Below, one piece after another: positions 56,930-64,000 of a stretch of 64,000 nt of DNA (the stretch's first letter is position 1; every line of letters starts with the position of its first letter). Position numbers and translations under genes: made by a program. Origin of the DNA: Bimuria novae-zelandiae CBS 107.79 (Eukaryota > Ascomycota > Dothideomycetes > Pleosporales > Didymosphaeriaceae); assembly GCA_010015655.1 (NCBI GenBank), contig ML976757.1:1-64000 (forward strand), given 5' to 3'. Below the pieces are notes generated by a model. It was not told where the DNA came from, did not search any database, and worked only from the letters and a program-made list of their open reading frames with translations.

Positions 56930-59900
56930 GAGGATTTGTATGCGCGATAAAAGGACTGGGACCAAGACCCTTAAGTAGGCATCGACCGATGTCTCGGGCA
57001 GAGGCGGGGCGCTGTGATGGTAGATAGATTGTTAGGCTGGCACTGGCCAAGAGTCAATTGAGGCGTCGCCGAACTGTTTCCGTGGGATGAAGAAGCAACA
57101 GAGCCGTGAATGTGCTGGGGTGGCCTGCGCGCGCCCCAGGATAAGCCTATCTTGCCCTGCGACAGTCTCAACCCGCCACCCGCTGTGTCACGTCGTCCAA
57201 TCTGTGCGCCGCGCGTGAATCAATTCATTGAATCTTTGTTCGCAGGACGACCTCTTGGCGGGGCCTTAGCGCACTAACAGGCACAAAGCGTCGGTTGGGC
57301 GCGGCGGCTCCGCCTCTGTTCCGTTTTTGACCGCTTTACCAACGGCACTCGTCGCCGTGGAAAGCTAAAAATATCACCAAGATTATTGCAGCGTGAAGGT
57401 CGAATGTAACGGACTGTGAATGCCACGCAACCTCACCGCAACTCCTTCACGTTGGGACCCGATGTCTGTTCAGCTTCCGCTTCTATGCAGCAGCGCCATC
57501 GTGCACACGGAAGAATTCCATGTCGAAACAGTTCCTGCATGCACGTCTATCAGCAGCGTTCGCTGCGCTTGGCCCAGAATCTGTGGCGAAAAAAAGATAA
57601 GAGCTGCCAGTACTATTCAATCGCCGCGCCGTCATGGCCGCATCACCCAACAGCGTAGAAAACGTTTCTCTTAGTTATAAGTTCATCCTTATGATGCAGT
57701 TAGTATTAGCTCTATGCCGAAAGTCGTTTATTTGCGCACATCTGGACCTGTTCCAGCACATGCAACCCAGCGGAAAGAACCTCACACGACCATCCTCCTT
57801 CGGGTGGCAGGCATTCTGTCTAAACTATGCGTCCCTCCGGCAACAGCCAACAATGGGGGGTATCACGGTGTTGCCCCAAACTAGGCAAGTGCGGTACCTA
57901 CGTGCGGGTCGCCTTCTTTTCTGCTTCTGGTGCCGTCTGAAGCATCGTGAGCTTGAAACATTGGAAGGCTTTAGGTCACGCAGAGTAGGCAGCCGTCCTC
58001 ACGTCCACATTGCTCACCGCATTACCTTTTGTCCGTCCGAACTTCCCCATGTTAATAGGTAATGCGCGAATTCTACTCCCCTCACGATACCTGATCCCAG
58101 AAAAACCCGCACGTAACCCGACGTGCCCGACGATCTGTGGTTGCGATGTCGGCTACCGCTCGAGGGTTTGGGCGTGGGCGTCCCGCAACGCCGGGTTTTA
58201 TACCCCACACTGCCCAGCAAGTCAAAGATAAGGGTCCCTCTCGCATGTGATTGGCTAGCGATGATATATGGCCAAACGTAATGCGCCCGGGCAAGTAGCT
58301 TCATCGTGAATGGTTCCCGTCAACGACGGTCGCAATGAATACTGCACTGTGCAATTGTACAATCTTATCACCAAACGTCGATGGGAGAGGACAGGTGAGA
58401 AACAGTAAGAAGGTGACGTGGAGTGTGCGATAAGCTTTCGCAAATCTGGGGACGCCCTCTGCCAGATGCGGTAAAGCCGTGATTTCCCACGTTTACGGGG
58501 TTCTCCAGATATGCTCAGGACCTCTTATAAGGGAGCTCGGACGATTCCGGAGCCAGGCGTTCCTGGTTGGCGGCGATGGTGCTTTCAGGCCTGCGTTTGC
58601 CCGATCTCTTCCCGACAGGTACCACCAACACCATGACGCCCTTAGGTGTTTGATGGCTCATTGGGTTGATTAGGCACGTCCCGCTGTGGGCCATGACGTT
58701 CGTCTCTACCGGTCGATCGAGAGGGGCACCGCATCTTGCAACGTGCGGGAGGCGTCTGCTGCCGTGTAAAGTCACTGGACTGCCATCTAAGTCGCCTTTA
58801 TTCTCACAGTCCGTGCCACTGCAAAGGACCCGTAGCAGACAGAAGAGCCACGACACCCGGTGAGTCGTGCTGTGGGTTGCCGTTGGACCTGCAGAACATG
58901 GCCCATGCGGAAGGCAAAAGCTCGACGGTAACGGAGCGTCGGGAACTAAACACATAGCCAGGTACCGTCCCAGGAGGCCGGAATCCGGGGTAGGCGTTGC
59001 CCAGGAATCTGTAAGACTGACGTGCACTCCTAGCCATGTTACTCATACCGCGAAGGTGTCCCGTTAGTCATCCGCGTTGCCAACCACAGCGGACCGCTGT
59101 GCCTGACGCCTAGCGCGGAGATCGTACTCTGTACTTCCCAAAAAGCACTATAACCTCAAATAAGGGCCGAGCATTCTCTAGTGCAGTATCAATCTGTGTG
59201 GACGATGCTCTTCTCGCGATGGCGGCGAGGCTCCGTATTGTGCGGCATTGGCGGTGTTGTACCTTGAATTGACTGCTCCGAATTCCACCTTTTTCCTCCC
59301 TTCGCGATGGTGATGGATCTTTGAGCTGCGGAGGGGCGCACCTCAATAGTTCAGTACCTAAGAAACTTGGAACCTATTCGACGGTCACGTGATAGAGTTT
59401 TTCCGCGGTTTTTCCAAGGTTCCGAGCCGACTGATCCGCAAGCGCACGCCTATATGGCATTTAGCTCTTCGAAGAGATGAGTACTTCGTTCTAAGCTCAA
59501 TATAAGAGATATGCCGCTGGCCAGCCTGAATGGGTCGGTTCCTGTTAAAGAATAAAGCGCTTGCGATCCGCCACCGACAACATCTGGCATACAGTTGGAC
59601 AAAATCGTTGAAAAAAATTCTAAAATTCCGTCAGTATCCAGTACTCTTCGAGTCATCTCGTTCATTGGCCTCAGTCAGCCCTTGAAAACTTACATATTAT
59701 GAGCAGTTGTGGGTGTTCCGCATCCGCCCGAACTTGGCTGAGAGTGCTCACACAATGTGCAAGTGCCCAAGGGGACTCAGAATTGATTGGATTTGGAGGT
59801 CACATCTTTCAAACTGCGTTCACAATGTGCTTTCACTAGCTCCTCTACCGCGACTACTAGCTTCGTTACTGTACAATGTTGCTTCGTCGGTTGTTAGATA

Positions 59901-59963
59901 TACCTCTCGGATTACACCTACTCTTTCCATGGTGGACCTACAGCGAGAGCTCAACTCCCCAAG
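56930..59963. other. about 3 kb without a supported gene
   Basis: The first few hundred bases probably include upstream regulatory DNA of glutamine synthetase. The rest shows only short overlapping frames in GC-rich sequence. No RIP signature and no repeat are seen. Confidence 0.5.
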
Positions 59964-60266
59964 ATGTGCTCCTCTCAACACGTCTTCCATCAAAAATGTA
60001 AACACTGGGGGAAAGATCGGCTAGAACCTTGCATTCGAGCCATTAATCGCACTGGCTGTGGCCATGTTGACAACCTTGGCACTATCAACTCGAATGATAA
60101 ATGCCAACGTTGCGCAACACATGGCGACGATGTTGCCAATAAGTCAATCCAAAAGCTTCTGAGCTTGCCCGTCCGGAGATCGGCTATCCTTCGGAGCGAC
60201 AATGGCAGTATTTCTTCGAACCCTTCGGTCGAAAAGCCTTCAGGTGAAGATACTAACAGTTCCTGA
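59964..60266 (+). CDS. small Cys/His-rich protein
   Basis: The ATG at 59964 opens 100 codons beginning MCSSQHVFHQKCKHWG. Spaced Cys and His residues follow (LEPC, TGCGHVDNLG, DKCQRC), then a Ser-rich basic tail. This start, a short MC.. stretch with C-H-C-H spacing and a closing CxxC, occurs in many small pleosporalean proteins that may bind zinc. No function is known for them. There are no introns. Identification is by remembered pattern, not alignment. Confidence 0.5.
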   Translation: MCSSQHVFHQKCKHWGKDRLEPCIRAINRTGCGHVDNLGTINSNDKCQRCATHGDDVANKSIQKLLSLPVRRSAILRSDNGSISSNPSVEKPSGEDTNSS

Positions 60267-62121
60267 TCGAGTTTCCAGAGTGATCAATAAGGCAATGGTA
60301 GCTTCCGCTTTCGACCTTTGCGTAGTGCTGCCGTCGACGTCCAAGACCAGGTAATGAAGGTATCGTCGCTTCTGAAAAGGATTATTGCAATTCTTAGTAT
60401 CCGCGTGGACGTATCGCTAGTGTCAAGTTACCATAGGTATCAAGGCAAAGCTCCAGGGTCCATAACTTACTACCGCCGCGTGTACCGCAACGCTCAATGT
60501 CAAGGCAGCGCCCGATGGTTGAGTAACGTATACAGTTGGTGAAGGCAAGTATTTCGCATGAGATGGGGCATTTGAGGTTCCCCAGGAGGAAGCACGCAGG
60601 TCATGCGGGGGGAAGGCGCGAGCGGAGCTCTCGGCCAATCACAGGCGTTTCAATGACTAACAGGAAAACACGACCACTCGTCTCCTCTTACCTCCTAAGT
60701 GAGACTTTACAGATAATTTAATGTTCAAATATATCCATTCAAACTCAGTTTTTCTACTCTTCATTCCATTACTGCACCCCAGTGGCCTGGGGTAGTAGAC
60801 CCCGTGATAAAATCCTATCCACTACAGACATCGACCTTCGCGCAGGAGTTCCGTATGCTGACAGGTCGTGGGACAATGAACATAGTACTAACAGACGAAG
60901 CAATTCAATTTCTTTACTGATCCTTGAAAAATATCGGTTCGAGTAACGGTAACCTGGCAATCATTTTGGCATCCTTTTCTGCGAAAGATCATAAGCAGAT
61001 GCGGCACTTTCGCACAGCAGCCGACAAACTATGAAGAGGCATACGCGATTATTGGTGGCGGGCAGTAGGTTCACGAATCTGTACTTCTTTGTATGAAGGG
61101 CAAGATGGAACACATAAGAAGAGCTCAGCCGGTTTACGACTGGACGTGCTGCACGCTTGAACGCTATTCTACTTATCAATCAGCAGCTAAATCTCGACGA
61201 ATTTGCGTAGATCCGGAATTCAATTTGACTCTTCAACATACCCACTTCCAATCCGGTCTCGCGCACCGGACGGCAGGCCACGGGAGTTCACACAATCGAT
61301 ATCGGCGCGGAAGGCGCCCAGTTTTCAGGCTCCGCTCTCCAAGGCAAGGCATCCGATGGCAAAATATGCCCACTAATGTATTTGTCTTCAGGTCGTCTAG
61401 TTCCAAGTTATACCTATTAATGATACCCACTCAATAGTTCGAGCAGACTACCAGGCTCCCTGCACCCATATGAAGTGCTTCACCCAAAGGACGAAGGAGG
61501 GCTCTACTCAGGAACGCTTGTTCCAACAGACGACAAAGGCGTACGGAAATGACTTCATTATCCTTGAGGAGTTCGTATGCTGAGTCTCTGCAGAGTGCCA
61601 AATGGCACTTAGTGATCAACGACAATGGTCCCGTCGTCTTCTACGATGCTTCTGCCACGAGGTGAAAAAGAACTGTGCAGATTTTACCTTCGAGCGATCC
61701 ATTTGACACCAGCCTTGGATAACTTGCCGAAAAATCCTTATCACCTCATCACACAACAGACGTGATCCGATCGGCTGCCCACGGCGTGCAACCTCGCACA
61801 CTTCCCCGCCAGTGCCACTACACGACTCCAAAACCTATCAAATCACCCCTTCGTACACATATAGTGCTTACATGGTTGTTCCACCCCATGCTGTATCTCA
61901 TTGGGACATCGTCAGCCCCATACGCATGACGAACTGCATACGTGGACTGGTGGACCGGTCGAGCAAACATTGGTGAGCTAGAATAGACGATCCTATGGTG
62001 TGCTTTGGTTGAGAGGGCTCGCGTCGTTCAAGGCACAGCTACGTTGGAGAGGATAAAGCGCGAGTGGACCCTCGTTCCTGCCTTATTTGGGGTGCGAGAG
62101 ACCTGGTCCCTCTTTCCTACC
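60267..62121. other. about 1.9 kb without a supported gene
   Basis: Short frames only on both strands; no motif, no repeat, no RIP signature. Contains the promoter of the cupredoxin gene. Confidence 0.5.
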
Positions 62122-63253
62122 ATGATATGTGAGTTAACCCATCGATGACACGCCTGGACCGATAGCACTTACTGACAGGACACACACCTCCAGGCTCCAT
62201 CATATTCGCGTTTGCCGTCCATCTGGCTGCTCATTTGGTCCATGCCGCTGAATTTAATGTCACTGTTGGTATCCCACTCCACAAATTTGGTCGACCCCTG
62301 ATCCAACAAGCGGCAGTCGGTGACGTAAGCAACCCTGTTCATTATCAAACTCAACCGCTGAGATATGCTGCAGACAGTCGTTTTCCAGTTCTATCCACCT
62401 CAGCATTCGGTAGTGCGAGCAGACGAGGGAAATCCGTGTATACCCTACGAGTACTACCATTCAGGGAGTGGAGGGTTCTTCTCCGGCATGCAGACAGTTG
62501 GCGTGAACGATCCGGTACGTCCATTGCACTGTTGGACTTGAAAGTCGCTCAAGTTCATTAGATACCTACTTGGACATTGCGCATAAATGACACGGAACCG
62601 ATCTTCTTCTACTGCTCTGCTGAGGGATCATGCGTCGAACAGCAGATGGTAGGCGGCATTAACATGGTGTGTGGACTCTGTCTTTAGTGCATATGTCTGA
62701 CTGTACTGATGCTAAGACGCACAAGAACCAAAGCACTCTCGATCGTCAGATCAAGCTCATCAACAAGGGTACAAGGATGCTCCAACCGGGTGAAGCCATC
62801 CCGCCTGAAGGCACCGACATACCCACGCCTCAACCTCATGCTCATACCGCGCTCCCCCCCGGAGCCATTGTTGGTATCGCTGTCGGAGGTGCTGCCGTCC
62901 TTGCTCTTGCAGCAGCACTGTTTTTCTTCGTGGGACGCGCGAAGACGTTGAATGAGTTCTTGAGGAGGCGAGATGGAAACGCACACGGCGGGTCGACTGG
63001 GCAAAAAATGGTGCAGAGCACCGGTTTCGAGGGCTGCGTACCCATCAAAGGGGACCAGCCGGCGCCGCCTGGTTACCCGCCAGCATACAGCTCCCCCGTT
63101 ATGGGAGGAGCGATGCACCCAGCTTACCGGCATGGTTCAGATGGAGGGTACATGAGGGATTCAGCGACGAGTCCTGGAGTAGAGGCGTGGAGATGGAGTA
63201 TGTATGATGGTCCACCACAAGAGATGGATGCACAGGGTATTGCTTCCAGGTAG
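62122..63253 (+). CDS. cupredoxin-domain, membrane-anchored surface protein
   Basis: Five exons close in frame: 62122-62128, 62194-62324, 62374-62514, 62562-62666 and 62717-63253, giving 306 residues. The 7-nt first exon supplies the start of a signal peptide (MICSIIFAFAVHLAAHLVHA). The cupredoxin-like domain has VVFQFYPPQHSVVRA, GNPCIPYEY, GGFFSG and INDTEPIFFYCSAEGSCVEQQMVGGI. Copper-site candidates are the His in QHSV, the Cys in FYCS and the Met in QQMVG. A linker, one helix (AIVGIAVGGAAVLALAAALFFFVG) and a Pro/Gly/Tyr-rich cytosolic tail follow. This layout is common among ascomycete 'extracellular serine-rich' proteins. The function is unknown; copper binding is plausible. Confidence 0.8.
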
Positions 63254-64000
63254 GTGGTGGCACACGCGTTCCTTCCCGAGATTTCGTTCCGCTGTCCGCA
63301 TTGCGCAATAAGGTTTTATCTTAACCCCTCATGTCATCATTAGCGACACTTAACGTTTGGTTGTTTGCCAATCATATCCTTCCTCGCTCTTCCCAATTAA
63401 TTATGACATGTTCGTGACTTCCCAGCCACGGCGACGCTCTGGAGGCGCCACCTGTTCTGGAAGCACTCTTCGGTCCTTCCAGGGCGATAACAATACGACG
63501 GACCTGAATCGTGCCTTGCATGTGTGTGGCTCGCAGGCCTGTCTGAGATAAGCGAGGAACGCCCCGAAATTGCAACCGGATGCGCACCACGCCGAAGTTA
63601 AAGTAAACTCGGAAATACCAGGTTTACTTGCGAGTCAAACACACTACTGCGGGGCGGATTCTGCAGTGGTGACTTTGTACCAGACGCCAATGGCAACTGA
63701 CGTTTCGATGGGCTACACGAGTCGGGAAAGCAACGTGGTATCGGCACCTCCTAGGCCACACAGTACGACCATAGCTGGGAATGCTACGTGCGGCCACAGT
63801 GAGTGCCTGGGTCGTCCGCATTCGCCACATGCGAGCCGAGGATCATCTTTACATGCAACAGGCGGGAGCAGTGGGGACGCGCGACGGCGCCGCTGTTCTA
63901 TAGACGGAGGGAGCGTGCGTGGATGCTGGCCCTCTGCCTGAGAACAGTGTCACAGGCGGGCTGCAGAGGACGGTCGCACATCCACTTCGGAAGCTTTTTC
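63254..64000. other. intergenic to window end
   Basis: 3' region of the cupredoxin gene, then frames without recognisable motifs. One frame at 63570-63941 on the plus strand is open but has no ATG-based model that convinces. Confidence 0.4.

Noticed and set aside
58515..59027. Minus-strand frame of 170 codons
   Set aside because: No ATG context, domain or splice support; composition looks like chance in GC-rich DNA.
1..64000. CRISPR arrays, bacterial operons or phage genes
   Set aside because: Introns, GT-AG splice sites, RIP and the gene families all show a fungal nuclear origin; no spaced repeat array is present.
1..64000. tRNA and rRNA genes
   Set aside because: I scanned for T-arm patterns such as GGTTCGAATCC and found none with a plausible cloverleaf; a covariance-model search would be decisive.

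Overview
This window is nuclear DNA of a filamentous ascomycete, most likely a dothideomycete of the Pleosporales type. The genes have short introns (about 40-70 nt) and encode typical Pezizomycotina proteins. The transposons carry the C-to-T damage of repeat-induced point mutation (RIP): CpA is depleted, TpA is in excess, and CAA/CAG/TGG codons have become stops. The species is not determined here.

Layout. 1-4644 is a graveyard of mobile DNA: a LINE 3' end with a simple-repeat tail, an unidentified long RIP-riddled frame, a Tc1/mariner relic and a truncated Fot1/pogo relic. 4647-7703 has no convincing gene. 7704-9352 holds a fungal regulator-like gene. 9594-16133 is a complete Ty1/copia element on the minus strand with two identical 107-bp LTRs and a GGCCT target duplication; its reverse transcriptase is split by a LINE-like insert and the assembly has a 210-bp gap there. 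16320-20400 is AT-rich RIP debris containing a deleted Fot1 relic and a solo LTR. 20665-27030 is a gene island: GNAT acetyltransferase, a small hypothetical gene, a 676-residue 2EXR/F-box-like protein and an amino-acid permease. 27844-33205 is a nest of pogo/Fot1 elements with a solo LTR inside one and another Fot1 inside that LTR. 33874-34525 encodes a secreted cysteine-rich protein.

From about 36 to 46 kb five consecutive genes carry disabling lesions: a quinone-oxidoreductase-like gene, an RRM protein, a Ser/Thr-rich protein, a multicopper oxidase and a probable surface protein. Most lesions are C-to-T stops of the RIP type.

47730-64000 is a conserved housekeeping arm: ISWI chromatin-remodelling ATPase, GET3 tail-anchor ATPase, a DUF2231 membrane protein and glutamine synthetase, then a small Cys/His-rich protein and a cupredoxin-type membrane-anchored surface protein. 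These genes do not form one pathway. The main story is genome architecture: intact housekeeping genes next to layered, RIP-silenced transposons and a zone of decaying accessory genes. Gene models here were spliced by eye and checked for reading-frame closure.
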